This document shows positions 40,514-49,059 of a stretch of DNA of 64,000 nucleotides, piece after piece (the first letter of the stretch is position 1; the number at the start of each line of letters is the position of its first letter). The DNA lies in assembly GCF_042647465.1 (NCBI RefSeq), contig NZ_JBHRVN010000004.1; one strand, given 5' to 3'. The position numbers were made by a program, and so were the translations under genes. The DNA is from Wagnerdoeblera intermedia (GTDB lineage: Bacteria; Pseudomonadota; Alphaproteobacteria; Rhodobacterales; Rhodobacteraceae). The notes under the pieces were generated by a model, which was not told where the DNA came from, did not search any database, and was given only the letters and a program-made list of their open reading frames with translations.

Positions 40514-43500
40514 CCGCTTATGCCGAGCTTTGCGTGACTTCGAACTTCACCTTCCTGAAGGGCGCCTCACACCCCGAGGAACTGGTCACGCGCGCGGCCG
40601 AACTGGGCCTGCACGCGATTGCCATCACCGATCGCAACTCGGTCGCGGGCGTTGTGCGGGCCTGGTCCGCGCTGAAAGAACTCAAACGCCTGCGCGAGGT
40701 GGAGGCTGAAAAAGCCGTCCCCGCCCCGCAGATCCGCTCGAACCTGCGGCAGGACAGCTCGACCCGCCAGTATCATGGCATCAGCGAAGCAGAGGCGGAT
40801 CTGGCCGCAGCCCCTCTGCCCAAACTCATCGCCGGTGCGCGGCTGGTGCTGCAGGACAGTCCGGTTGAATGGCTGGCCCTGCCCAAAGACATCGCCGCCT
40901 GGTCGCGGCTGACCAGGCTTTTGACCTTGGGCAAGCGCCGCGCACCAAAGGGCGAATGCCATCTGAGCCGCGCCGATCTGCTGACCTCAGCGAGGGGCAT
41001 AACACTGATTGCGCTGCCGCCCGATCCGATGGTCCACCCCCTGCCCGCCGCAGACCTGCAAGAGGTTGCCCGCGCCTTCCCGGGCTGCGCCTATCTGGGC
41101 CTTGCCCCGCAGTATGACGGGCTTGATGCCCGCCGCTTTGAACACCTGGTGCAGCAGTCCCAGGCGCTGAACCTGCCCGCGGTCGCCGTGGGCGAGGTCA
41201 TCATGCACCGTGCGCACCGCCGCCCGCTTGCTGATGTGCTGACCTGCCTGCGGATCGGCTGCACGATTGATCAGATCGGGCTGCGCCGCCTTCCTCATGG
41301 CGAGCATCGCCTGAAGGGCGCACAGGACATGCTGCGGATCTTTCACCGCTATCCCGGCGTTTTGCGCCGCACGGTCGAGATTGCGGATGCCTGCGCCTTT
41401 GATCTGGGCCAGCTGCGCTACCAATACCCCGACGAAGCGCTGAACGGTGAGCCTGCGCAACAGCGGCTCGAACGGCTTGCGCGTGACGGCCTGCACCGCC
41501 GCTACCCCAAAGGCGCGCCGCCCAAAATCACCAGCCGGGTCGAAAAGGAGCTGCGCCTGATCGCCGAAGTCGACTATGCGCCCTATTTCCTGACCGTGCA
41601 TGACATCGTGGAGTTCGCCCGCTCACGCGGCATCCTCTGCCAGGGCCGCGGCTCAGCGGCCAATTCGGTGGTCTGTTACCTTTTGGGCATTACCGAAGTG
41701 CCCCCCGAAAGCATCACGCTGATTTTCGAGCGGTTTATCAGCAAAGAACGCAATGAGCCCCCCGATATCGACGTGGATTTTGAGCACGAGCGCCGCGAAG
41801 AGGTGATCCAGTGGATCTATGAGCGCTACGGCCGCGAGCATGCAGGGCTGACGGCCACGGTGATCCACTTCCGCACCCGCGCCGCCATCCGCGAAGTGGG
41901 CAAAGTCATGGGGTTGAGCGACGATATCCTGTCGCGTCTCGCAGGGCAGATCTGGGGGTTTTCCTCAAGCGCACCCGATGAAGACCGCCTGCGCGAGGCG
42001 GGGCTTGATCCTTCCGATCAGCGCATCCGCCTGACCCTGCGCCTGATCGGCGAGATCATCGGCTTTCCGCGCCACCTCAGCCAGCATGTGGGTGGCTTCG
42101 TCATTACCCAGGACCGGCTGGATGCCTATTGCCCCATCGAGAATGCGGCCATGGAGGATCGCACCATCATCGAATGGGACAAGGATGATATCGACGCGCT
42201 TGGCCTGCTGAAGGTCGATATTCTGGCGCTTGGCATGCTGACCGCAATCCGCAAGAGCTTCGCGCTGATCGAAGAGCATCGGGGCGAGCGCTTAGATCTG
42301 GCAAGCGTGCCGCCCGAAGACCCCGCAGTTTACGACATGCTCTGCCGTGCCGATGCGATCGGGGTATTTCAGGTTGAAAGCCGTGCGCAGCTGAACTTCC
42401 TGCCCCGCATGCGGCCGCGCAAATTCTATGATCTGGTCTGCGAAGTGGCCATCGTGCGCCCCGGCCCCATTCAGGGCGGCATGGTCCATCCTTTCATCAA
42501 CCGCCGCCAGGGCCGCGAACCGGTGGAAGACCTTGGCCCCGCGATGAACGAGGTGCTGGCCCGCACCTGGGGCGTGCCGCTCTTTCAGGAACAGGCAATG
42601 CAGATTGCCGTTGTGGCTGCGGGCTTTACGCCGTCTGAGGCTGACCGTTTGCGCCGCTCGCTGGCCACCTTCAAGCGCATGGGCACCATCGGCGGCTTCC
42701 GCGACCGCTTTGTCGGCGGCATGCTGGAGCGCGGCTATGACGCGGATTTCGCCGCCCGCTGCTTTGCCCAGATTGAGGGGTTCGGCTCTTACGGCTTCCC
42801 CGAAAGCCATTCGGCCAGCTTTGCGCGGCTGGTCTATATCTCAGCCTGGCTCAAACGCCACCATCAGGCGATCTTCACCTGCGCGCTGCTGAACTCGCAG
42901 CCTATGGGTTTTTACGCCCCCGCCCAGCTGGTGCGCGATGCGCGCGAGCATGGCGTTGAAGTGCGGCCCGTCTCGGCCAATGCCTCCTCCTGGGACTGCA
43001 CGCTGGAGCGCCGCGCCGATGGGGCCCTGGCCCTGCGTCTTGGCTTTCGTCAGATCAAGGGCATGCGCGCGGAAGACGCGCATTGGATCGTGGCCGCCCG
43101 CGGCAATGGCTACCCGGATGTGGAAAGCATCTGGCGCCGCGCAGGCGTTCACCCCGAACAGCTGGCGCGGCTGTCCGAGGGGGATGTCTTTGCCGATATG
43201 GGCCTGAACCGGCGCGAGGCGCTGTGGCAGGCCCGCGCGCTCTCAGGCCCTAAACCCCTGCCGCTCTTCGGTGTCGACGGCGAAGGCGGTCCTGAGCCGG
43301 CGGTCTACCTGCCGCAGATGAGCCTCGGCCAGGAGGTGGTTGAAGATTATCTGTCGCTGCGCCTGTCACTGAAAGCGCATCCCCTGGAGATCCTGCGCCC
43401 GAGGCTGCAGGGGAGCCTTTCGGCTGAAGCTTTGAAACAGGCCAGCGGCAGGGTCGTGCTGACTGGCCTTGTCATCACCCGCCAGCGCCCCGGCACGGCA

Positions 43501-43827
43501 TCCGGCGTGATCTTCCTGACGCTGGAGGATGAAACCGGCACCGCCAATGTGATCGTTTGGAAAAAGGTCTATGAGGCCTTCCGCCAGGCGGTGATCACCG
43601 GCCGCCTGCTGCGCATCACCGGCCGCATCCAGCGCGACGGCGCCGTGACCCATTTGCTGGCCGAACATGTCGAAGACCTCAGCGAACGCCTTGGCCTGAT
43701 GGGCCGCCCGGTGCTGTTTTCAACCGAAGAACACGCGGGCGAAAGCCAGCGCCCCATCCGCCGCAGCACTGCCCGTCACCCCCGTGAACAGGCACGGAAG
43801 CTCTTTGAGAGCCGGGATTTTCATTGA
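40510..43827 (+). CDS. dnaE2: DnaE2 (ImuC), error-prone DNA polymerase III alpha subunit
   Basis: A 1105-residue C-family polymerase for damage tolerance. Seen: the PHP domain start YAELCVTSNFTFLKGASHPEELV and HAIAITDRNSVAGVVRAW, the palm with GRGSAANSVVCYLLGITEVPP and RNEPPDIDVDFEHERREEVIQWIY, HLSQHVGGFVIT, VRPGPIQGGMVHPFINRRQG, FQEQAMQIAVVAAGFT and an OB-fold near the end (VVLTGLVITRQRPGTASGVIFLTLEDETGTANVIVW). The start at 40510 overlaps imuB. No frameshift is seen. In other bacteria it works with ImuA and ImuB under LexA control; I could not find a clear LexA box here, and imuA is broken. Confidence 0.96.
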   Translation: MTAYAELCVTSNFTFLKGASHPEELVTRAAELGLHAIAITDRNSVAGVVRAWSALKELKRLREVEAEKAVPAPQIRSNLRQDSSTRQYHGISEAEADLAAAPLPKLIAGARLVLQDSPVEWLALPKDIAAWSRLTRLLTLGKRRAPKGECHLSRADLLTSARGITLIALPPDPMVHPLPAADLQEVARAFPGCAYLGLAPQYDGLDARRFEHLVQQSQALNLPAVAVGEVIMHRAHRRPLADVLTCLRIGCTIDQIGLRRLPHGEHRLKGAQDMLRIFHRYPGVLRRTVEIADACAFDLGQLRYQYPDEALNGEPAQQRLERLARDGLHRRYPKGAPPKITSRVEKELRLIAEVDYAPYFLTVHDIVEFARSRGILCQGRGSAANSVVCYLLGITEVPPESITLIFERFISKERNEPPDIDVDFEHERREEVIQWIYERYGREHAGLTATVIHFRTRAAIREVGKVMGLSDDILSRLAGQIWGFSSSAPDEDRLREAGLDPSDQRIRLTLRLIGEIIGFPRHLSQHVGGFVITQDRLDAYCPIENAAMEDRTIIEWDKDDIDALGLLKVDILALGMLTAIRKSFALIEEHRGERLDLASVPPEDPAVYDMLCRADAIGVFQVESRAQLNFLPRMRPRKFYDLVCEVAIVRPGPIQGGMVHPFINRRQGREPVEDLGPAMNEVLARTWGVPLFQEQAMQIAVVAAGFTPSEADRLRRSLATFKRMGTIGGFRDRFVGGMLERGYDADFAARCFAQIEGFGSYGFPESHSASFARLVYISAWLKRHHQAIFTCALLNSQPMGFYAPAQLVRDAREHGVEVRPVSANASSWDCTLERRADGALALRLGFRQIKGMRAEDAHWIVAARGNGYPDVESIWRRAGVHPEQLARLSEGDVFADMGLNRREALWQARALSGPKPLPLFGVDGEGGPEPAVYLPQMSLGQEVVEDYLSLRLSLKAHPLEILRPRLQGSLSAEALKQASGRVVLTGLVITRQRPGTASGVIFLTLEDETGTANVIVWKKVYEAFRQAVITGRLLRITGRIQRDGAVTHLLAEHVEDLSERLGLMGRPVLFSTEEHAGESQRPIRRSTARHPREQARKLFESRDFH

Positions 43828-44173
43828 TGGATATCAGCAGGAAAGAGATGCCTAAGCACCGTCATGCGCTATCGGCGGATCAGGCTGAGGTTCCCGCTCA
43901 GGCCCGATACCCCATGTGGACAAAGTCACATGTCATATTGGCCCGATCGCTCGATCCGCGCCTCGCAAATGAGGAAGAGGCAAGGAGCCTGCTCAGGACG
44001 CCATCTGACCGGCCGAATGCACAAAATCTATCCGCAGATCACAGGAAGAGCGCCACAGAGCCCCCGGGCTGACGCCTGCGACCCTGACGTCCGGTTCAAC
44101 TCAGCGGCATAACCGCTGCGGCACGATGAAAAATGACAGCCTTTTGCAGGACCCTGCCCCCACCATCGCCCTC
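43828..44173. other. Intergenic stretch without a recognisable gene
   Basis: Between dnaE2 and the convergent yaeQ I see no supported gene. Two overlapping plus-strand frames (43824-44072 and 43864-44112) are open but have no ribosome-binding site or family feature that I recognise. Confidence 0.55.
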
Positions 44174-44731
44174 TCAGGCCGCGACGAGATCGGACTGTTG
44201 CCAGATCGCGGGGGTGACATAAAGGGTGGCGTCGTCGAAACTGATCATCAGATCGCCGTCCTGAATATTCACCTGAATCCGCATCGAGCGGCTGATGTGA
44301 CGCGCCAGTTCTGCCGTGTCAGCTTCGGCGAAACTGAGCACCCGCAGGTTGTCGAACCGGGTCGTGCCGCTGCGGGTCTTCTCCCAACAGATCTCGGCCG
44401 CGCGGCCGCCATAGGCGCAGATCAGCACCTGAGCGGATTTGTTGCAGGTCTGGCGAATGACCTTCTCGCTCGGAAGACCAAGAAGCACCGACAGCTCCAG
44501 CTCACCGCTCAGGCTTTTACGCCAGATATCGGGCTCCTCATCGGTGGACAGGCCCCGCGTCATCTCAAGCTGGTCATGCGCCATCAGCGCAAAGGCCAGC
44601 ACACGCAGCATCATCCGCTCATCCGTTTCAGAGGGGTGCTTTGCCACGGTCAGCTTATGGGTCTCGTAATAGTGACGATCCATGTCAGAGACCGAAAGTT
44701 CGACTTTGTGGATGGTCGCGTTGAGTGCCAT
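44174..44731 (-). CDS. yaeQ: YaeQ-family protein
   Basis: A 185-residue PD-(D/E)XK-fold-like YaeQ protein of unclear function. Family sequence is plain: MALNATIHKVELSVSDMDRHYYETHKLTVAKHPSETDERMMLRVLAFALMAHD, LGLPSEKVIRQTCNKSAQVLICAYGG and a C-terminal MRIQVNIQDGDLMISFDDATLYVTP. The start at 44731 gives the usual length; a longer frame from 44842 adds unlike residues. It is monocistronic, between dnaE2 and the membrane protein at 44926. Confidence 0.94.
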   Translation of the reverse strand: MALNATIHKVELSVSDMDRHYYETHKLTVAKHPSETDERMMLRVLAFALMAHDQLEMTRGLSTDEEPDIWRKSLSGELELSVLLGLPSEKVIRQTCNKSAQVLICAYGGRAAEICWEKTRSGTTRFDNLRVLSFAEADTAELARHISRSMRIQVNIQDGDLMISFDDATLYVTPAIWQQSDLVAA

Positions 44732-44925
44732 ATGCCTGCCCTGATCCGGAAAGAGTGGCACACCTACTGCATCCCGGGCGCCGGTGAAAGCGCAAAGCGC
44801 CGGCGGATCTGCCTTTAAATCAAGGGGCCCAAGCCTCGACACCGCCGGTGGGACAGGCTAGAGAGCAGCCCTGCCCCCTCCCGACCGGAAGCGTGTCATC
44901 CGTGGTTTTCCTTCATAATCTGACC

Positions 44926-45498
44926 ATGGCCGAGATCCTGTCACGGATCGTTGCGGCCTTCGTGTTTTCCGGCCTTGCAGGCGGAGTGACCGCAGCGCTG
45001 CTGACGCTCTTCAGAGAGCCTGCGGCAAAACACGCCGGGCGGCTGAGCGCGAGCCCGTTTCGCAATGTCACCCTTTCAGGGATTTTTCTCGCGATTGCTT
45101 TTCGCGCCACCTGGTTTTTACCGCTGCCGCTCAACGCTGGTCCGCGCCGTTTTGGCCCGGTTCTCGCGGTTCTCGGAGCGATGGCGGTGATGCTTGCGCT
45201 GGTGCCGCTCATGGATCTGCTGCGCAGCCCGCTCCATGCGGCTCTGCCGCGCGGTCCGGGCTATATGGTGCTGGCGGGGATTGACACCTTTCAGGCCGTG
45301 ACGGTCAATTCCGTGGTCCTTGGTCTTTTGCCCCTGCCCGGCCTCTGGCTCGGGACCATGGTGCCGGGCCTGCTCCCCCGCCTGGAAAAGCGCTGGCGCA
45401 AAAGCACCGGGATCGGGCTGGCGCTGGCAGCGATCCTGCTGATCCTCGGATGGTTCCCGGATCTGCGACCGCTGCTGAACGCGCTGCGCCTGGTGTGA
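44926..45498 (+). CDS. Integral membrane protein, unrecognised
   Basis: A 190-residue hydrophobic protein with about five membrane segments: IVAAFVFSGLAGGVTAALL, LSGIFLAIAFRATWFLPL, PVLAVLGAMAVMLALVPLM, VNSVVLGLLPLPGLWLGTM and LALAAILLILGW. I do not recognise a family. The ATG at 44926 is chosen as the first close to the first helix; an upstream one at 44848 is open. It faces the dehydrogenase operon convergently, only nine bases from the XoxJ-like gene, so it is not clearly part of that system. Confidence 0.55.
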   Translation: MAEILSRIVAAFVFSGLAGGVTAALLTLFREPAAKHAGRLSASPFRNVTLSGIFLAIAFRATWFLPLPLNAGPRRFGPVLAVLGAMAVMLALVPLMDLLRSPLHAALPRGPGYMVLAGIDTFQAVTVNSVVLGLLPLPGLWLGTMVPGLLPRLEKRWRKSTGIGLALAAILLILGWFPDLRPLLNALRLV

Positions 45499-45507
45499 CG
45501 GCACCCG

Positions 45508-46344
45508 TTACCGGGCGCGGCTGTCGTCTCCGGGGGTGCCCTGCCAGTTGAACTCGTCAAGCAGAGCCGCGATGGAGCCATCGGCAACAAGCGCGTCGAT
45601 CGCCTCATCGATCTGCACCCGCAGGAAGGTATCGCGGGTTTTGACCAGCGCCCCGATGCGCGTGACGGTTTCAGGCACCGGGGCCATCGGGACCGCCCGC
45701 AGCACCGAGGCTTCGGGATGCTCCGCCACAAGCTGCGCCCAGGCCGGGGCCCAGATCAGCCCGCCCGCAATGCTGCCGTCCAGGACGCGCTGCGCCATCA
45801 GCTGCATATCGGCATAGGGAAACCGGGTGAACCGCGCGGATTTCGGCTGCTGCTGGTTCCAGGTGATCATCACCCGCTCACCCATCGAGCCAAGCGCGGT
45901 GCCGAGCTTCAGATCGCGGGGAATATCGCCCAGGCGCGCATAATCACCCTTCACCATCATCATGTAAGGCAGGCTCACATAGGGCCGCGTCAGCGTCGCC
46001 CATTCCGGGAAAGGTGAGTTTTCCTGCACGGTCATGCCGACGACCATGTCGCAGTTGTTGGTCAGCGCGATCTGCAGCTCATCCAGGAAGCCGTCGCCGC
46101 TGGTCGGATAGCCGCCAAAGCCTTCGTGGAAATCCATCTCCAGAAAAAGACTGTCAGCGATCAGCTGCGCAACACGGCGGTCAAAGGCAAGCGTGCGGCC
46201 ACTGACATCGGCGCAGACGCTCAGACGATCCCCCTCCATGCGGCGGGTGTTCTTCAGAAAGGCGGGCGGCACGCCATGGCTTTGCGCCAGCGCAGCACCG
46301 GCGGTGAAAAGACCGGTGATGCCTGCCAGAATCCAGGATTTCAT
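45508..46344 (-). CDS. Quinoprotein-associated periplasmic binding protein (XoxJ/MoxJ-like)
   Basis: A 278-residue protein with a signal peptide (ILAGITGLFTAGAALA then QSHG) and the fold of family 3 solute-binding proteins: RLSVCADVSGRTLAFDRRVAQLIADSL, NNCDMVVGMTVQENSPFPEWATLTRPYVSLPYMMM, LGTALGSMGERV. Such proteins sit next to methanol/ethanol quinoprotein genes (XoxJ, MoxJ) and are thought to help mature or activate the dehydrogenase, not to feed a transporter. It is last in the cytochrome c-dehydrogenase operon, 67 bases after the dehydrogenase, with a hairpin in the gap. Confidence 0.8.
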   Translation of the reverse strand: MKSWILAGITGLFTAGAALAQSHGVPPAFLKNTRRMEGDRLSVCADVSGRTLAFDRRVAQLIADSLFLEMDFHEGFGGYPTSGDGFLDELQIALTNNCDMVVGMTVQENSPFPEWATLTRPYVSLPYMMMVKGDYARLGDIPRDLKLGTALGSMGERVMITWNQQQPKSARFTRFPYADMQLMAQRVLDGSIAGGLIWAPAWAQLVAEHPEASVLRAVPMAPVPETVTRIGALVKTRDTFLRVQIDEAIDALVADGSIAALLDEFNWQGTPGDDSRAR

Positions 46345-46364
46345 CGCAATATCTCACAGATGGC

Positions 46365-46389
46365 GAAAGGGGGCCTGAGGCCCCCTTTC
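46365..46389 (-). terminator. Hairpin between the dehydrogenase and the binding protein
   Basis: GAAAGGGGGCC (46365-46375) and GGCCCCCTTTC (46379-46389) form a perfect 11-bp stem with a 3-base loop inside the operon. It probably stops or slows part of transcription, or protects the upstream mRNA, so that the dehydrogenase is made in excess. Confidence 0.75.
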
Positions 46390-46411
46390 ATTGATAACGC
46401 TTTGAGTAAAC

Positions 46412-48169
46412 TCAGTTCTTCGGCAGTTTGAAGACGAAGATCGAGTTGCCGTTGCCGTTCGGAAGCGGGGTTTCCGGGAAGGCCGAGGAGATCGAGGAAG
46501 CCGAGTTCGAGTAACCGGTGGGGACCACCAGGTACTGCTCGCCGTCGATCTCATAGGACATCGGATAGCCGCCGATCGGTGCGTTCAGGCGCTGCTGCCA
46601 GAGCACTTCACCGGTATCCTGGTCAAAGGCTTTGACGTAGCGGGCTGCGTCACCACCGAAGACCAGACCACCGGCGGTTGCCAGAACCGACGAGGTCGGG
46701 GCGACGCGCTGACGGTTCTGCCAGACGTGGTCGCCCTGGGTCGGGTTGATCGACAGCGCCTCAAAGAGACCGGCTTTGTCGATGCCTTCCGGCAGAACGC
46801 GCGGACCGAATTTCACCGAACCGACAGCGTTGCCTGCGGTGAATTCCGACTGGGTCGGGGTCACGTCGTTGCAGGCCTCGGTCAGCGGGGCAAACAGGGT
46901 TTTGGTCAGCGGCGAATAGGCAGCCGCCTGCCAGAGTTTACCACCCGACACCGAGGTGCAGGCGTGAACCGGCTGACCAACAGCGGTCGGGATCAGGTCT
47001 TCGTTCACGTGAACGGTGCCGTCAGCGTCGATCTTGGTGATGACGTTTTGTTTGACGGTCTCTTTCGACCAGAGGTATTTGCCGGTTTCACGGTCAAGCG
47101 CGAAAGCCACGCCGGTTTTGCCCGGGATCGAGACCAGCATCTTGTGCAGTTTGCCGTCGATTTCCTGGTCAACGATGATGCGCTCAAACGGTGCATCGAG
47201 GTCCCAGTTGTCGCGCGGCAGGTGCGAGAAGTACCACTTCAGCTCACCGGTTTTCACGTCCAGCGCGATGGTCGAGTTGGTGTAAAGCACTTCGCCGTCG
47301 CCCGAACCACGGATCAGCTCCGCGTAGGGCCCGGGCATGCCGATGCCCCAGTAGGTCAGGCCCAGTTCCGGATCATAGGAACCGGTTGCCCAAGGGGTGC
47401 CGCCCCAGCGGTTTTCCGGCGGAACGTCGCCCCAGGATTCGCCCTGCTTGGGGTTCTTCGGGTCTGCCAGCGTGTTGAAGCGCCAGATTTCTTCACCGTT
47501 GTCCAGGTTGTGCGCCATGATATAGCAGCCACCCGCGGTGCCTGCGATCGAGCAGCCCGAGATCGCGGTGATGATGGTGTTTTCAACAACCAGACCACCG
47601 ATGGTGTAGGAATAGCCCTTCTCCCAGTCGAGAGCCTGCTTTTCCCATGCCACTTTACCGGTCTTCGCTTCCAGCGCGACCAGTTTTGCATCCGGGGTGG
47701 TCAGAATGACTTTATCGCCGGCCAGAGCGATCGAGTTCTTCTGACGACGCGCCTGGTTGGCCTGATACGACCAGGACTTCGGCAGTTCCGGCAGCACGTG
47801 GCGGTAGGTCCACAGCAGGTCGCCCGACTTCGCGTCGAGGGCTTCGACGATACCATTCGAGGTCTGCAGGAACATCACGCCGTCGCGGACGAGCGGTGCG
47901 GTTTCCTGGATGCCAACGTCAGCCATCGGCCAGGCCCATGCCAGCTCAAGATCCTTAACGGTCTCTTTGTTGATCTGGTCCAGATGCGAGAAGCCGGTGT
48001 TGGCGTAGTCACCGCGCCAGTGAAGCCAGTCGGATTTCGACGGGTTCAGCAGGTCCTGCGAGGTCACCGGGGTGTATTTGTCCAGAACGCTGTCTGCGAA
48101 AGCGGCAGGTGCCAGAGCGACAAGCGCGGTGGTTGCTGCCAGCAGATGTTTGCGGATGCTGAGTTTCAT
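46412..48169 (-). CDS. PQQ-dependent alcohol/aldehyde dehydrogenase (quinoprotein, atypical metal site)
   Basis: A 585-residue eight-bladed propeller enzyme with a signal peptide (LLAATTALVALAPAAFA). W-motifs recur (ALDAKSGDLLWTYR, LDNGEEIWRF, LDVKTGELKWYF, FDQDTGEVLWQQRL). The catalytic region PRDNWDLDAPFE has Asp323 and Asp325, the D-x-D pattern linked with lanthanides in XoxF. But the adjacent-Cys pair of methanol dehydrogenases is absent, and the usual Glu and Asn metal ligands appear as ISGCSIAG (203-210) and GIGMPGP (275-281). This layout recalls Ketogulonicigenium sorbose/sorbosone dehydrogenase (from memory). Substrate is unknown. It lies between a cytochrome c and a XoxJ-like gene, and needs PQQ from the nearby pqq genes. 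Confidence 0.88.
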   Translation of the reverse strand: MKLSIRKHLLAATTALVALAPAAFADSVLDKYTPVTSQDLLNPSKSDWLHWRGDYANTGFSHLDQINKETVKDLELAWAWPMADVGIQETAPLVRDGVMFLQTSNGIVEALDAKSGDLLWTYRHVLPELPKSWSYQANQARRQKNSIALAGDKVILTTPDAKLVALEAKTGKVAWEKQALDWEKGYSYTIGGLVVENTIITAISGCSIAGTAGGCYIMAHNLDNGEEIWRFNTLADPKNPKQGESWGDVPPENRWGGTPWATGSYDPELGLTYWGIGMPGPYAELIRGSGDGEVLYTNSTIALDVKTGELKWYFSHLPRDNWDLDAPFERIIVDQEIDGKLHKMLVSIPGKTGVAFALDRETGKYLWSKETVKQNVITKIDADGTVHVNEDLIPTAVGQPVHACTSVSGGKLWQAAAYSPLTKTLFAPLTEACNDVTPTQSEFTAGNAVGSVKFGPRVLPEGIDKAGLFEALSINPTQGDHVWQNRQRVAPTSSVLATAGGLVFGGDAARYVKAFDQDTGEVLWQQRLNAPIGGYPMSYEIDGEQYLVVPTGYSNSASSISSAFPETPLPNGNGNSIFVFKLPKN

Positions 48170-48184
48170 TCTTTGATCTCCAAC

Positions 48185-48208
48185 GACGAAGGCGTCTTAA
48201 CCTTCGTC
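48185..48208 (-). promoter_or_regulatory. Hairpin in the cytochrome c-dehydrogenase gap
   Basis: GACGAAGG (48185-48192) and CCTTCGTC (48201-48208) pair around an 8-base loop in the 48-base gap, just upstream of the dehydrogenase ribosome-binding site (GGAG). There is no T run, so an mRNA processing or stability role is more likely than termination. Confidence 0.55.
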
Positions 48209-48217
48209 AAACCCGGA

Positions 48218-48745
48218 TTACTTGTTGTACTGCGGCAGTTCTTTGCCCCAGGTGTAAGCCTGCGGCACTGCGATCACTTCAACGGCTTCACCACCACCGG
48301 CAGCCAGGCGCTCGGCTTCTTTCGCAGCGGCACCTTCTTTGGTGGCTTCCACCAGGCTCAGATCAGCAGCGGCTGCGAGTTCGAGGGCGGCGTCGCCTGC
48401 GGTCGCACCGTTCTCAGCCATGATGTGAGCCACGATCTGCAGATAGACGTCTTCGCCCAGCTGCCCCGGTGCGGCCGGCGGCATCGCGACCGAGATGAAG
48501 TCATAAAGGCCACCTGCGGTGTCCCAGTTGCCCATGACGTCCTGACCAAAGAGGCCGGGCGCTTCCGGGCCTTCCAGCTGCGCGCCGTGGCACTGGGCGC
48601 AGTGCGACATATAGGCAGTTTTACCAGCCTCAGCCTGCTCGGCGGTGAAGCCCGAAGCGAAAAGCGAGCCTGCCGAAGCAAGGGTCATTGCCGCAGCGGC
48701 GGTGATAGCGTGGACGGTTGCCCGTCCGAACGAGATGGCTGGCAC
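48218..48745 (-). CDS. c-type cytochrome, probable electron acceptor of the quinoprotein
   Basis: A 175-residue exported cytochrome with one haem site, CAQCH, inside AEAGKTAYMSHCAQCHGAQLEGPEAPGLFG, and an axial Met candidate in SVAMPPAAPGQL. The start is a GTG at 48745 with GGAGG five bases earlier; this gives a signal peptide (HAITAAAAMTLASAGSLFA). A longer frame to 49015 has no such features. The C-terminal 70 residues are Ala/Glu-rich with no known domain. It is first in the operon and should take electrons from the dehydrogenase in the periplasm, like XoxG or cytochrome cL. Confidence 0.85.
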   Translation of the reverse strand: MPAISFGRATVHAITAAAAMTLASAGSLFASGFTAEQAEAGKTAYMSHCAQCHGAQLEGPEAPGLFGQDVMGNWDTAGGLYDFISVAMPPAAPGQLGEDVYLQIVAHIMAENGATAGDAALELAAAADLSLVEATKEGAAAKEAERLAAGGGEAVEVIAVPQAYTWGKELPQYNK

Positions 48746-48978
48746 CTGAGCCTCCAAAATAATTTTCCGACCTGAACCCAGGCCGGAGTCACCTCTGTGG
48801 AGTCCTGTACTGGGCACCGAAAGCGCTCTGCAGACAGACGTAATCGCCCGCGAAAGAGGTGCGGGAGACGTCGGATCTCTGTTTGCGAAAAACGCCGGTG
48901 CCAAAGTCCGGGGCGCGGCCACAGCCCGCGCCTTCTGTCGCATCTCATGCGACATTTGTGCGCAGAAGGCAAGAGCAC

Positions 48979-49028
48979 GTATGCAAGTGTATACCTGGGT
49001 ATGCACACAGCGCATGGTTGCATACCCA
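48979..49028. promoter_or_regulatory. GTATGCA repeats at 20-bp steps upstream of the cytochrome/dehydrogenase operon
   Basis: GTATGCA at 48979 and 48999 and its complement TGCATAC at 49019 start exactly 20 bases apart. The last two extend to the inverted repeat TGGGTATGCA / TGCATACCCA with a 13-base spacer. They lie about 235-285 bases before the cytochrome start, in the only promoter-sized gap of the region, and probably bind its activator. Confidence 0.65.
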
Positions 49029-49059
49029 AATCCTCAGGGACGGAGCCAATGTGTGCTGC

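Noticed and set aside
46412..48169. Calling the dehydrogenase XoxF or MxaF
   Set aside because: The adjacent cysteines and the usual Glu and Asn metal-ligand contexts of methanol dehydrogenases are not seen, so a specific name would overstate the evidence.
46727..48775. A 682-codon open frame on the plus strand
   Set aside because: It is antisense to the quinoprotein and cytochrome c, both strongly supported.
48746..49015. An N-terminal extension of the cytochrome c to 49015
   Set aside because: The GTG at 48745 has a good ribosome-binding site and gives a proper signal peptide; the extension would cover the promoter gap.
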